The translations under genes and the position numbers were made by a program. DNA of 64,000 nt from Iris pallida (Eukaryota; Streptophyta; Magnoliopsida; Asparagales; Iridaceae). This document shows, in pieces, positions 35,256 through 47,755 of this stretch (positions within the stretch are counted from its first letter, which is position 1; each line of letters opens with the position of its first letter). The stretch lies in contig JANAVB010005597.1 in assembly GCA_029216955.1 (NCBI GenBank), forward strand, positions 46,865,456 through 46,929,455. Reading direction: 5' to 3'. The notes beneath the pieces are model-generated. The model was not told the DNA's origin. It searched no databases and saw only the letters and a program-made list of their open reading frames with translations.

Positions 35256-35638
35256 CACTACTAAAATCTGCTCAATTGGCGACATATATTTAGCGACGTT
35301 CGATTAACGTCGCTAAATTGTGTTCATTAGCGACGTTTTCTCCAAAATATCGCTAATAGTCGCTACTAGCGACGACCTAAGCGACGTAACAACGACGTAT
35401 ATTAATCACATGGTCTAGCCGTCGCTCTGACGTCGCTAATAGCGACTAACTTAGCGACGGTAGTGATAGCGTCGCTAAATTCTAATTATATCCCCCACCG
35501 ATTCCTTTCCTCCCATTTTACTCTCTCACTCTCTCTCCTCCCCCCCTCCGACGCTCTCACTCTCTCCGGTGCTCTCACTCTCTCCGACGACTCTCACTCT
35601 CTCTGGCGACTCTCCTCCCTCTCCGGTACGTGACTCTC
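35256..35638 (+). mobile_element. CACTA-like end B, left part
   Basis: Starts CACTACTAAAATCTGCTC, then TAGCGACGT dyads (35290-35480) and a CTCTCACTCTCTCCGGCGACTC-rich tract. It is an inverted copy of arm A. Gypsy element 1 is inserted at 35639; the arm resumes at 46589 with TATTTTGGTTGTTGGTGGTT, as in arm A. Confidence 0.8.
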
Positions 35639-38560
35639 TGTCACGCCCCAGTACCGAAATATGGAGACGGACTAGGCCAGCTACTCCATACGAGGTATAT
35701 AAACGTCATACGGCAATCGTGGCTGTCAAGAGACAAGGGGGTGTATGCTACAATCAAGTCTCCTATGGTCTCACAGAGCATCTAGGTCTCAATCAATCAA
35801 ACAAGAAGCAGTAAATAATGATCATATAAGATAAAGAAGTAAGGCGTCCCCGACGCATCATCAAAATGATCATGGAGATCTAGCTTTATAAGTTAGCTAG
35901 CCCAGAGAGTCATAGGTACATAATTGTTTTCAGCTGCAGTCTGATTTAATTACAAATTATGCAAGATAAAATATCCAGATTAGCCGGTTAACAGGTGCCG
36001 GTGGCTAAACGCCAGAACATAAGTAAAGATACTAGAGTGGTGAAGAAGAAACCCACTCGAGTCCCCCGCCAGCCATGCTCCTAGTATGCACCATTGACGT
36101 CGGGGAGGAAGTTTGGATCCTCAGGCGCTGCTACGAGATCTGGCCAAACAAAACCAGCGGGGTCAGCCCCGAATAGCAAGTACCACAAGGAAGCACAAAA
36201 GTGTGAGATAAAATCCAAGCAAATAATAATAATAATACTAGTAATAATAAAAGCTTCCGGTCGTAACCTCGGTCCACAGCCTGTCCTAGTACGATAGTCC
36301 AACCCAACAACCAAACAAGGACATGGGTTGGACCACGCACCATGACAGTCCATGTCCCTTGGCTACTAACGAAAGTTATAAGACACAGTCAAGTCATTTT
36401 TCAAGCGGCCATTCATTCATGCGGCTTTCTATATTTGGCGGAGTTATCTCCGCGATAATGATTAAAAGGAATCCTCAGATCGTGTCAACCCAGCAGGGCT
36501 AGCCAAACCATAAGACATATAGCACATTGATTATGCACCGGTCCTCCAGAGGGCTACCGCGCTAAAACATATAACACATAGCTCGTAGGAGTCGGATATA
36601 GCCATCCGCTATAGGCGAGTGAAACCATATCCGTGGTGGCCAACTCGACACGTCAGGACTGGTCCTGGGGTGGCTAGTATGGCACAATCTCGGGATTCTT
36701 CCCACCCAATGCATCTACCAAGTTAGTTGCCTAGTTAATCCCTAGGTTATTCTCGGAGTTCACATGTCGTGGTCACATGCTCACTCCCCTATATGTCGTA
36801 CATTGTACGAGTACCCCAAGAAGTGATCCTTACGGGCTCATAGAGTCATACTTATGTACCCCCTTCTTGGTGTAATGCGACACACAACAATACTACGTTA
36901 TTGCTACTGACCAATTGCTATGTAAATATTGGACTCTTGGAGGTACTGACAGGTATCACATAGGAACACTTAGCACATAGGATAGCACATCGATGCTCAC
37001 ATAGATTGTACCTTAGTACACACATAGGGTTATCCAGCATACGCATAGGAGTTAGATCAGGAATGAGGACCAAAACACAAGAGGAAAATAGAACAAGAAG
37101 GTACTATGCACTTAGGGTGTGAAGAGCTCGCTAGTCATAAAGATTCTTGAAGCCAAGACAAAAATCTACAACTTTTATGTTGGGAGTTAGGAGAAATTCT
37201 GGCCACAATTCAGCCAAATAGGACTTAAAATAGCCAAAAACAGCCAAAATAGGCACTATACGGCACTATTCAGCACTATGCGGCACTATTCAGCACTATG
37301 TGACACTATGCAGCATCCTTATACGGCTCGGTACTATACGGCACTATGCAGCATCCTCATGCGGCTCGGCACTATGCGGTACTATGCAGCATCCTCATGC
37401 GGCTCGGCACTATGCGGCACTATGCAGCATTCTCATACGGCTCGACACTATGCAGCACTATGCAGCATCCTCATGCGGCTCGGCACTATACGGCACTATG
37501 CAGTATTCTTATGCGGCTCGGCACTATGCAGTACTATGCAGCATCCTCATGCGGCTCGGTACTATGCGGCACTATGCAGCATCCTCATGCGGCTCGGCAC
37601 TATGCAGCACTATGCAGCGTCCTTATGCGGCTCGACACTATACGGCACTATGCAGCATCCTCATGCGGCTCGGCACTATGCAGCACTATGCAGCATCCTT
37701 ATGCGGCTCGGCATTATGCGGCACTATGCAGCATCCTCATGCGGCTCGGCACTATGCGACACTATGCAGCATTTTTATGCGGCTCGGCACTATGCGGCAC
37801 TATGCAGCATTCTTATGCGGCTCGTCACTATGCGGCACTATGCAACATTCTTATGCGGCTCGGCACTATACGATACTATGCAGCACTATGCAGCATTCTT
37901 ATGCGGCTCGACACTATGTGGCACTATGCAGTGGCACTATTCATCGTCCCTGTCAAAACCAGGACTGATGATATAAAAAATATCCAAATATTATTTTGGC
38001 CATAACTTCCTCAAAACAAGTCAAAATCTAACTTTTCAAATGTCAAAATTGTGTAGAATCAAATTTCCTACAACCTATGACCATTAGTTTTCGAAAATAA
38101 CCAAGTTTGGTAGATCAAAACCATGTAAATACATAAAACCCTAGTTTTAGAAACTTAGATCTACACCAAACTAGCCATTAAAATCAAAAACTCCAAGAAG
38201 AAAACTTGTAGAAAATGAAGAGAAGAACAATATAGACAAATAATATCAAAGGAAAAATCTAAAATAAAAAATACATAAATCTCCACTTTTGAGCAAGTTG
38301 TACTTGCCTAAGGATGGTGGTTGAGAAAAATAAATGGAGGAGTGAATGAGGAGAGAGAGTAAGGAAGAGAATATAAATAGGGTTAGGTTGGATTAAGAAA
38401 ACCCTAACCTCTAAACATGCTCTAACCATTCCACTAATGACATGCTTAAAACTACATACAACCATTAAATAATAATAAATAGAATTATGCAGATGCTAAA
38501 TACGGGATACCATGTACAGAATTCATGAAAGAATACGTCTATTGGGATCGGGGAGTGACA
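35639..38560 (-). repeat. 3' LTR of Gypsy 1 (left in window)
   Basis: 2922 bp. It matches 43696-46588 except for point changes and different minisatellite copy composition. It contains AT-rich and minisatellite segments but no gene. Confidence 0.95.
37270..37945. repeat. 38-bp minisatellite in left LTR
   Basis: About sixteen units around CACTATGCGGCACTATGCAG and CATCCTCATGCGGCTCGG. The period is 38 bp, not a multiple of three, and no stop occurs in the unit in any plus-strand frame, so three overlapping frames of 219-232 codons are open. Confidence 0.93.
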
Positions 38561-38721
38561 TCTCTATCCTCCTTAGAAAAATTCTGTCCTCAAAATTTCT
38601 GCCAAGACAAGATAGAGAAATTCGGACAAGCAAGGTGTAATTACAATATACACAAGCAATCTATCATTAGCAGTCATTGATCACATATTTCAAAATGGTG
38701 TAAAACATGCATGTAATCGAA

Positions 38722-41700
38722 TTACCAAGGCATGAGGAGAAACATACCTTCTGAGTCGAACAAGTACGGATACCGAGATCTAATCTCGTCCTCGTGATCC
38801 CAGGTTGACTCTCCCGGAGAGTGATGGCCCCAAGCGACACAGACAAGGTTAATAGTCCGGTTCTTAAGCACCTTCTCTCGCCGGTCCAAAATAGATACGG
38901 GTTGTTCCTCGTAAGTTAGGTCGGTACCAATGACTAACTCCGAATGATCGAGGACATGACTCGGATCCGGGACATACCCATGCAACTGAGATACATGAAA
39001 CACATCATGTATGCCAGATAGCGAGGGAGGAAGGGCAAGCCGATAAGCAACATCACCTACCCGAGCGAGAATCTCAAAAGGACCAACGAATCTCGGACTA
39101 AGCTTTCCTCGGGTTCCAAATCTAATGACACCCCGAGTAGGCGAAATCCGCAGAAATACTTGGTCACCAACGCCAAACTCTAGAGGCCTACGATGCTGAT
39201 CTGCCCAGTATCGGTGTCTGTCCTGCGCGACTCGAAGCCGCTCTCTGATCAACTTGACTGTCTCTACTGTCTGCGTGATCATCTCTGGTCCCAACAATTT
39301 TCTTTCTCCCACATCGTCCCATGCCAGAGGGGACCTGCACTTCTTTCCGTATAATGCTTCAAACGGTGCCATCTGTATACTTGCCTGATAACTATTATTG
39401 TAAGAGAACTCTACTAAATGAAGATGATCTTCCCAAGTTCCGCCGAAGTCCAAAGTACAAGCCTGTAACATATCTTCCAAGGTCTGAATGGTTCTCTCTA
39501 ATTGTCCGTCCGTCTGCGGATGATAGGCTGTACTGAACCTCAACTTAGTACCCAAACTTTGATGCAAACTTCGTCAAAAGTGAGAGGTGAACCGTGTGTC
39601 TCGATCTGATACTATGCTGACTGGAACACCATGCTGCCTTACAATCTGCTTCATATACATTTCTGCCAGCTGCTCAGTAGACTGTCCTACTCTGAAAGAA
39701 AGAAAATGAGCAACCTTCGTGAGCCGATCCACGATTACCCAAACTGCGTTTCGACCGATCGGAGATCTAGGTAAACCGGTCACAAAGTCCATCGTGATGT
39801 GATCCCACTTCCACTCCGAAATAGAAAGCGACTGTAACAATCCTGCTGGTCTCTGCTGCTCTGCCTTCACTTACTGACATACCAAACATTTGGATACGAA
39901 CCTCTCTATCTCCCTCTTCATGCCATTCCACCAAAAGTGTTGCTTCATATCCTGGTACATCTTTGTGCCTCCGGGATGAATGGAATAAGGAGAACTATGA
40001 GCCTCTGACATAATTTCTTGTCGAAGGTCTCCACCTGGTACACAAAGACGGTTTTTGAACCTAAGTGTACCATCCTCATGGATTACTAACTCCTTTCTGA
40101 GACCTGACTCACACTCTGATCGAAGCTTCTGGATCCGCAGATCCTCTACCTGGGCTGCTCTGATCCTCTCTACTAAAGTAGACTGAATCTGTAAACTGGC
40201 CATAACTCCTGTATCTTGTGGCAAGATCACTTCAATTCCCATTTCCTGAAGGTCTTCCAAAATATGCCTTTGCGAGGTTAAAACGAATGCACCACCTCTC
40301 CTGCTCAAGGCATCTGCTACCACATTCACCTTGCCTGGATGATACTGAAGATTTACATCAAAGTCCTTCAGTAACTCCAACCATCTTCTCTGTCTCATGT
40401 TCAGGTCCCTCTGGGTAAATACATACTTTAAGCTCTTATGATCAGTGTAAATCTCTACTCGATCCCCATATAAATAGTGCCTCCATAACTTAAGCGAAAA
40501 CACTACTGCTGCTAATTCTAGGTCGTGGGTCGGATAGTTCTTTTCATGGTCCCGAAGCTGTCGAGATGCATATGCTATCACCTTACCATAATGCATCAAT
40601 ACACACCCAAGTCCCTTTCCGGATACGTCACAATACACTGTAAACCCTCCTGATCCTACTAGAAGTGTCAAGATCGGGGCTGAGATTAATCTCTTCTTCA
40701 ACTCTTCAAATGATGTCTGACATTCTGCTGACCAAACAAACTCTACATCTTTATGCGTCAAACGCGTCAAGGGTGCCGAAATCCTGGCAAAATCTGCCAC
40801 GAACCTCCGATAATAACCTGCCAATCCCAAGAAACTATGCACTTCTGCTACCGTCTTCGGAACTGGCCAATTCTCTACTGCCTCAACCTTCTTCGGATCT
40901 ACTGACACTCCTGCTCCAGAAATAATATGTCCCAGGAACGAAATACGATCCAACTAAAACTCACATTTACTAAGCTTCGCATAAAGTTGGTGCTCCCTCA
41001 AGGTCTGCAAAACTGTCCGAAGATGTTTCTCATGTTCTTCTTCACTACTGGAATAAACGAGGATGTCATCTATAAACACTACTACAAACTTATCCAAATA
41101 GGGTAGAAAGATGCGGTTCATCAAGTCCGTGAACACGGCTGGAGCATTAGTCAATCCAAATGGCATCACCAGAAACTCATAATGTCCATACCGCGATCTA
41201 AATGCTGTCTTAGGTATGTCCTGCTCCCGGACCCTCACTTGATAATATCCAGATCGAAGATCAATCTTAGAGAAGACGCAGGCCTTACTCAATTGATCAA
41301 ATAATTCATCAATCCTTGGTAATGGATACTTGTTCTTTACTGTTACTGCATTCAACTGCCGGTAATCAATGCACATTCACGTCGATCCATCCTTCTTGGG
41401 TACTAAAGTCACCGGTGCTGCCCAGGGTGATTCACTGTCTCGGATAAACTGCTTCGCCTTCAGTTCTTCTTCATACTGGTGCAACTTGTCCAACTCTGAC
41501 TGCGATATCCTGTAAACTCTGCCGACTTTAGGCTCCGTCCCAGGATTCAACTCAATGCAAAACTCCACATCCCTCACCGGTGGTAAACCTGGAAGCTCAT
41601 CTGGAAATACATCAAGAAACTCTCTGACCACTCTTGGAATCTGCTCCTGCTCTGCCAATGATTCTGTAATGATGCCCTTGGGTCGATCCTCCAATGATCG

Positions 41701-42561
41701 AACAAAGACGAACTCCTCAATGCCAGGTACATTAAATACTACCCTACCTCTCCGACAATCTATAGTCGCATGACTGTCTCTCAACCAGTCCATGCCTAGG
41801 ACAACGTCAAAGTTGCCCATAGAGAACTCAATCAAAGATGCGGGCAATAATCGCCCACTCACTACGATCGGACACGCTAGGCATACCCTGCTAACTCCTA
41901 CGAGCACATTACCAGTGAGTATATTCATCCTCTCTGGCAATGTCTCGAACTCCAATCCAATACGTGTCGCAAATTGTGCAGATATAAAAGAGTGGGTAGC
42001 CCCCGAATCAAACAATGCTACTGCAGGAAAAGAGGTAACAGAAATATTACCTGCAACCACGTCGCCTGAAGCTAGTGCATCCTCCAGTGATAAGGTGAAG
42101 GCCTGGCCCTGGCCTTGCTGAGCTCCCTGGTGCTGCCTTCCTCGACCATGCTGTTGCTGTGGCCTTTGCAGGCCTTCCTGGTTCTGTGCCTGGCAAAACA
42201 TCTGAGCCTGTGTCGGTAGACGCTGGGCTAGCGGCCTTACGGCCAATGCTGGTCCTCGATTCGGTGCTGCCCCCGGAGCTGGCAACGCCGGAAACTGCTG
42301 AACTGGCCCTCCTGGCCTCTGCATCATAGGACAATTGGCAATCCTGTGGTCTGGACTGCCACACCTTATGCACAATCCGTTAGCTGAATGACACACATCC
42401 CTAGTGTGCCCTTCCTTACCGTAGTAAGTACATCCAATGGGCGCCCCCTGGCGCTGCTGCTGGTTCCTCTGTGGCTGATGCCGAGCTGGTGCTGTTATTT
42501 CTGATACTGCCGTCCTCCGTGGCGCTCCTGACTCATGAATACGGATGTCGGGTGCTGGCAC
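38722..42561 (-). pseudogene. Gypsy 1 pol (zinc knuckles, PR, RT, RNase H, INT, chromodomain-like)
   Basis: One continuous reading frame from 42561 to 38722 broken by four stops. Parts in order: CCHC knuckle 'CIRCGSPDHRIANC' (about 42373-42332); protease '[10 protein letters not shown]' near 42010; RT from about 41500, with '[10 protein letters not shown]' (YxDD-type site) near 41076; RNase H about 40700-40350; integrase HHCC zinc site ending 'CLVCQ' at 39871; DDE core (39830-39450) with 'MDFVTG', 'VSDRDTRF' and 'QTDGQLERT'; and a chromodomain-like tail near 38870-38750. Stops interrupt after 'DGST', 'KCEF', 'LVCQ' and 'TSHF', near 41379, 40956, 39873 and 39582. All four fit single C-to-T or G-to-A transitions. 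The copy is therefore dead but otherwise full length. Confidence 0.93.
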
Positions 42562-43470
42562 CGATGTTCGCTGTACTGCTCCTCCGCCCCTACTCTGGGA
42601 TGTGACCTCTTCTGGCCCCCATGTCGTGTCACCAACCTTTGTTGGGTGAGTTCATGCCTCCGAGCAGCCGTTAAAACGGCATCAAAAGTCTGATAGTCGT
42701 ACCCTTCTACTAGCTGTAGAATCTCCAAATGAAGTCCCTGCTGGAATCTCATAGCCTTCTCTGGCTCTGTAGCCACCATCGTTGGTGCAAACCGACTCAG
42801 TCTGCAGAACTCTGCTGCATATCCATCCACCGTCTTACCAGCCTGCTTGAGACTGATAAACCTCTGTTGTAGCTCATACCGCGCTACCATGCCAAAGTAC
42901 TTGGCCTTGAATCTGGTACTGAAGCTATCCCAAGGAACAGGACGCCTCATTCCAACCTCTTCCGATGCCCACCAGTCGCGGGCGAGATCCTGAAGTAACA
43001 GTCTGACCTGGTCAACCTTCTCTTCTGCGGGAACCTTAGCTGCAGTCAAAATGGCCTCAGTATCCTGAAGCCATGCATCCGCCGTGATGGCATCCTCCGT
43101 GCCGTCAAAATATCTCGAATTAAGTCGACAAAACCTCCCTGACGCTCCCGAATTATTTCTGACACTTCTCTCAAGGGCTAATTGTAACCCCTGATTCAAT
43201 AGCACATTCTGTTCCTGCTGCTGGGTCTGCTGTTGCTGATGGGCTGCCACCTGATGCTGCTGAGTGGCCAGTAATCCCCGGATGACCTCCAGGAGTGCTG
43301 CAGCATCAGGTACTGTCGTCGCTGCCGGTACCCGCCGGGGTTGCGGGAGTTTCTAGAACCTGCGGCTCCACTGGCTCTGATATCACTTCCACTCGGATCT
43401 GGTCGGGAGAAGGCATTCCTTCCGGCTGCTACCCCGTCGAGCCATGCTCTACTGGACGTTCCTCTATGTT
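42495..43470 (-). pseudogene. Gypsy 1 gag
   Basis: The minus-strand frame 43311-42495 holds a Gln-rich N-terminal part and a retrotransposon gag core ('DAWLQDTEAILTAAKV', 'WWASEEVGMR', 'GYAAEFCRLSRFAP'). It runs out of frame near 42550, where the pol frame takes over, so either programmed or mutational frame change joins them. The N-terminal Met may be near 43415 ('MPSPDQIRVEV') in another frame, implying one more small indel. Gag would form the particle coat. Confidence 0.85.
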
Positions 43471-43659
43471 GGCCTCACCAGCTACTGAGAATGAAGCACC
43501 CCTATAGAAAAAGATACATGATATTAAATGACAGGACGATGAAGATTCGAGGATGCAATTCAAGTTATCAATCAAGATGAGGGAAGAAAAATCGAGGCAA
43601 GAGATTCAAAGGAAACAAGTTTTGATTGAGACTCCTATAATAATAACACCCCACAAGTC

Positions 43660-43695
43660 TGAAAATCAGACCTGCATGGGCCACCAATAAAACCT
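43660..43695 (-). other. Post-LTR region where the PBS should lie (Gypsy 1)
   Basis: The minus strand after the LTR reads AGGTTTTATTGGTGGCCCAT. It lacks the common TGGTATCAGAGC. The same TGGTGGCCCAYGCAGG block is present in Gypsy 2 (minus strand, about 61902-61919), so it is conserved and may be a PBS for another tRNA. Confidence 0.5.
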
Positions 43696-46588
43696 TGTCA
43701 CGCCCCAGTACCGAAATACGGAGATGGACTAGGCCAGCTACTCCATACGAGGTATATAAACGTCATACGGCGATCGTGGCTGTCAAGAGACAAGGGGGTG
43801 CATGCTATAATCGAGTCTCCTATTGTCTCATAGAGCATCTAGGTCTCAATCAATCAAACAAGAAGCAGTAAATAATGATCATATAAGATAAAGCAGTAAG
43901 GCGTCCCCGACGCATCTTCAAAATGATCATGGAGATCTAGCTTTATAAGTTAGCTAGCCCAGAGAGTCATAGGTACATAATTGTTTTCAGCTGCAGTCTG
44001 ATTTAATTACAAATTATGCAAGACAAAATATCCAGATTAGCCGGCTAACAGGTGCCGGTGGCTAAACGCCAGAACATAAGTAAAGATACTAGAGTGGTGA
44101 AGAAGAAACCCACTCGAGTCCCCCGCCAGCCATGCTCCTAGTATGCACCATTGACGTCGGGAAGGAAGTTTGGATCCTCAGGCGCGGCTACGAGATCTGG
44201 CCAAACAAAACCAGCGGGGTCAGCCCCGAATAGCAAGTACCACAAGGAAGCACAAAAGTGTGAGATAAAACCCAAGCAAATAATAATAATAATACTAGTA
44301 ATAATAAAAGCTTTCGGTCGTAACCTCGGTCCACAGCCTGTCCTAGCACGATAGCCCAACCCAACAACCAAACAAGGACATGGGTTGGACCATGCACCAT
44401 GACAGTCCATGTCCCTTGGCTACTAACGGAAGTTATAAGGCACAGTCAAGTCATTTTTCAAGCGGCCATTCATTCATGCGGCTTTCTATATTTGGCGGAG
44501 TTATCCCCGCGATAATGATTAAAAGGAATCCTCAGATCATGTCAACCCAGCAGGGCTAGCCAAACCATAAGACATATAGCACATTGATTATGCACCGGTC
44601 CTCCGGAGGGCTACCGCGCTAAAACATATAACACATAGCTCATAGGAGTCGGATATAGCCATCCGCTATAGGCGAGTGAAACCATATCCGTGGTGGCCAA
44701 CCCGACACGTCAGGACTGGTCCTGGGGTGGCTAGTATGGCACGATCTCGGGATTCTTCCCACCCAATGCATCTACCAAGTTAGTTGTCTAGTTAATCCCT
44801 AGGTTATTCTCGGAGTTCACATGTCGTGGTCACATGCTCACTCCCCTATATGTCGTATATTGTACGAGTACCCCAAGAAGTGATCCTTACGGGCTCATAG
44901 AGTCATACGTATGTACCCCCTTCTTGGTGTAATGCGACACACAACAATACTACGTCATTGCTACTGACCAATTGCTATGTAAATGCTGGACTCTTGGAGG
45001 TACTGACAGGTATCACATAGGAACACTTAGCACATAGGATAGTACATCGATGCTCACATAGATTGTACCTTAGTACACACATAGGGTTATCCAGCATACG
45101 CATAGGAGTTAGATCAGGAATGAGGACCAAAACATAAGAGGAAAACAGAACAAGAAGGTACTATGCACTTAGGGTGTGAAGAGCTCGCTAGTCATGAAGA
45201 TTCTTGAAGCCAAGACAAAGATCTACAACTTTTATGTTGGTAGTTAGGAGAAATTCTGGCCACAATTCAGCCAAATAGGACTTAAAATAGCCAAAAACAG
45301 CCAAAATAGGCACTATGCGGCACTATTCAGCACTATGCGACACTATGCAGCATTCTTATGCGGCTCGGCACTATACGGTACTATGCAGCATCCTCATACG
45401 GCTCGGCACTATGCGGCACTATGCAGCATCCTCATGCGGCTCGGCACTATGCGGCACTATGCAGCATTCTCATGCGGCTCGGCACTATGCAGCACTATGC
45501 AGCATCCTCATGCGGCTCGGCACTATACGGCACTATACAGCATTCTTATGCGGCTCGGCACTATACAGTACTATGCAGCATCCTCATGCGGCTCGGCACT
45601 ATGCAGCATCTTCATGCGGCTCGGCATATGCAGCACTATGCAGCATCCTTATGCGGCTCGGCACTATGCAACACTATGCAGCATCCTCATGCGGCTCGGC
45701 ACTATGCAGCACTATGCAGTATCCTTATGCGGCTCGGCAATATGCGGTACTATGCAGCATCCTCATGCGGCTCGGCACTATGCGGCACTATGCAGCATTC
45801 TTATGCGGCTCGGCACTATGCGGCACTATGCAGCATTCTTATGCGGCTCGGCACTATGCGGCACTATGCAGCATTCTTATGCGACTCGGTACTATGCGAC
45901 ACTATGCAGCACTATACAGCATTCTTATGCGGCTCGGCACTATGCGGTACTATGCAGTGGCACTATTCATCGTCCCTGCCAAAACCAGGACTGATGACAT
46001 AGAAAATATCCAAATATTATTTTGGCCATAACTTCCTTAAAATAAGTCAAAATCTAGCTTTTCAAAGGTCAAAATTGTGTAGAATCAAATTTCCTACAAC
46101 CTATGACCATTAGTTTTCGAAAATAACCAAGTTTGGTAGATCAAAACCATGTAAATACATAAAATCCTAGTTTTAGAAACTTAGATCTACACCAAACTAG
46201 CCATTAAAATCAAAAACTCCAAGAACTAAACTTGTAGAGAATGAAGAGAAGAACAATATAGACAAATAATATCAAAGGAAAAAATCTAAAATAAAAAATA
46301 CATAAATCTCCACTTTTGAGCAAGTTGTACTTGCCTAAGGATGGTGGTTGAGAAAAATAAATAGAGGAGTGAATGAGGAGAGAGAGTGAGGAAGAGAATA
46401 TAAATAGGGGTTAGGTTGGATTAAGAAAACCCTAACCTCTAAACATGCTCTAACCATTCCACTAATGACATGCTTAAAACTACATGCAACCATTAAATAA
46501 TAATAAATAGAATTATGCAGATGCTAAATACGGAATATCATGTACAGAATTCATGAAAGAATACGTCTATTGGGATCGGGGAGTGACA
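43696..46588 (-). repeat. 5' LTR of Gypsy 1 (right in window)
   Basis: 2893 bp with TG..CA ends. The 38-bp minisatellite lies at about 45310-45970. Most differences from the other LTR are transitions, plus repeat-unit changes. Confidence 0.95.
45310..45970. repeat. 38-bp minisatellite in right LTR
   Basis: The same unit as at 37270-37945, about sixteen copies, with different internal deletions (for example a shortened unit near 45600-45630). Again three plus-strand frames are open (214-238 codons). Confidence 0.93.
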
Positions 46589-47110
46589 CTCTCCCCCTCC
46601 CTCTCTCTCTCTCCAGCTATTTTGGTTGTTGGTGGTTGGGGGGTACGGGTGGCTCGGGGGGAGGGGCAGGGGGATACGGGTGGTTGGGGGGTGAGTAGGG
46701 GGTGGCTGGGGGTGGGGCAGAGGGGACGAGGGCGACTGGGGGAGGGGAGCTAGGGTTAGGGTTCGGGTTAGGGTTCATTTCCTTCCATTTTACTCTCTCT
46801 CTCCTTCCCTCCTCCGGCGCTCTCACTCTCTCCGGCGACTCTCCTCCCTCTCCGGTACGTGGTTCTCTTCACCTCCCTCTCTCTCTCTCTGTCTCTTTCT
46901 CACTCTCTCTCTCCGGCTGTTTTGGTTGTTGGTGGTTGGGGGGTGCGCGTGTCTCGGGGGTGAGGGGTAGGGGGATGCGGGTGGTTCGGAGGTGAGTGGA
47001 GGGTGGCTGGGGGGGTGGGACTGGGGTGACAAGGGCGGCTTTAGGGGTGGAGTGGGAGAGAGGGGAGGGTTAGGGTTCGGGTTAGGGGTGGTGTGGGGGG
47101 GCTTGGTCAG
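46589..47110 (+). mobile_element. CACTA-like arm B, continuation
   Basis: Starts with the second CTCTC of the Gypsy 1 target duplication. Two copies of a G-rich unit start ATTTTGGTTGTTGGTGGTTG (46618 and 46918), separated by CTCTCC tracts and GGTTAGGGTTCGGGTTAGGG. The same order, inverted, is found at 31680-32200. The accidental Gly/Trp/Arg-rich and Pro-rich frames here are not genes. Confidence 0.75.
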
Positions 47111-47755
47111 GGGCACCGATAGTGCCGAAAAATCTGATAATTTAGTAATAATTATTTGTTTTCCGACACCGAAAAATGTGATACTCCGATTCGAACGCAC
47201 CGATAGTGCCGATATTTGTAACAAGTATTTGTGTTGGTTGGTTAATTGGTAACATGGTGATCGGGACATATAGTCCCTGTAGCCATTCGACTGACGAGAC
47301 AGAAACTATGGTACACATGGTGATCAGGACATAGTCCCTATAGCCATTCGACTGGCAAGGCAGAAACTATGTAGCCGTCGATCAAGTTGACTGTCCTCCG
47401 ACCCTCATCCCTCGGCAATGATGATACGACAACCTATCACTATATCTTATATAGTAGTAGATGATGTCTTAGTATTACATTATGTGAGTTCATCTTGATT
47501 CTGTTATATTCTTCAGATACTAGATACGATAAGAACATATACTACACCATATGTACAGAACATTGATGATTCATACTAATATATGCGAGAATGAATTTTG
47601 GGTTGTGTTCTGAGCCATCCGTTCTCACACTTGGCAAAAAATTAAATTTTCTGTACTTTTTCTGCTTTCGAAAATGTACTCAAATTACATGATGGTTCCT
47701 TTAGTTAGCTTGCTTATGTTACAATTATATTATTTGTGAATATCGATCTTACCAG

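Larger units (their letters stand above)
35639..46588 (-). mobile_element. Ty3/Gypsy LTR retrotransposon 1 (chromovirus-like), TSD CTCTC
   Basis: Long LTRs (35639-38560, 2922 bp; 43696-46588, 2893 bp) with TGTCAC..GTGACA ends, flanked by CTCTC at 35634-35638 and 46589-46593. Coding is on the minus strand in the order gag, protease, RT, RNase H, integrase and a C-terminal chromodomain-like segment, the Ty3/Gypsy order; long LTRs and this tail suggest the Tekay/Del group. A purine-rich tract (TAAGGAGGATAGAGA, minus strand) precedes the LTR at 38561-38575. Both LTRs carry a 38-bp minisatellite. Pol is one frame broken by stop codons, so the copy is not autonomous. It is inserted in CACTA-like arm B. 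Confidence 0.95.

Noticed and set aside
37278..38005. Three long overlapping plus-strand frames (219-232 codons), and the same at 45315-46031
   Set aside because: They only reflect a stop-free 38-bp minisatellite inside the LTRs; the peptide is cyclic and has no domain.
46745..46780. Interstitial telomere repeat
   Set aside because: Only two or three degenerate units, shared with the inverted arm A; better explained as part of the transposon.
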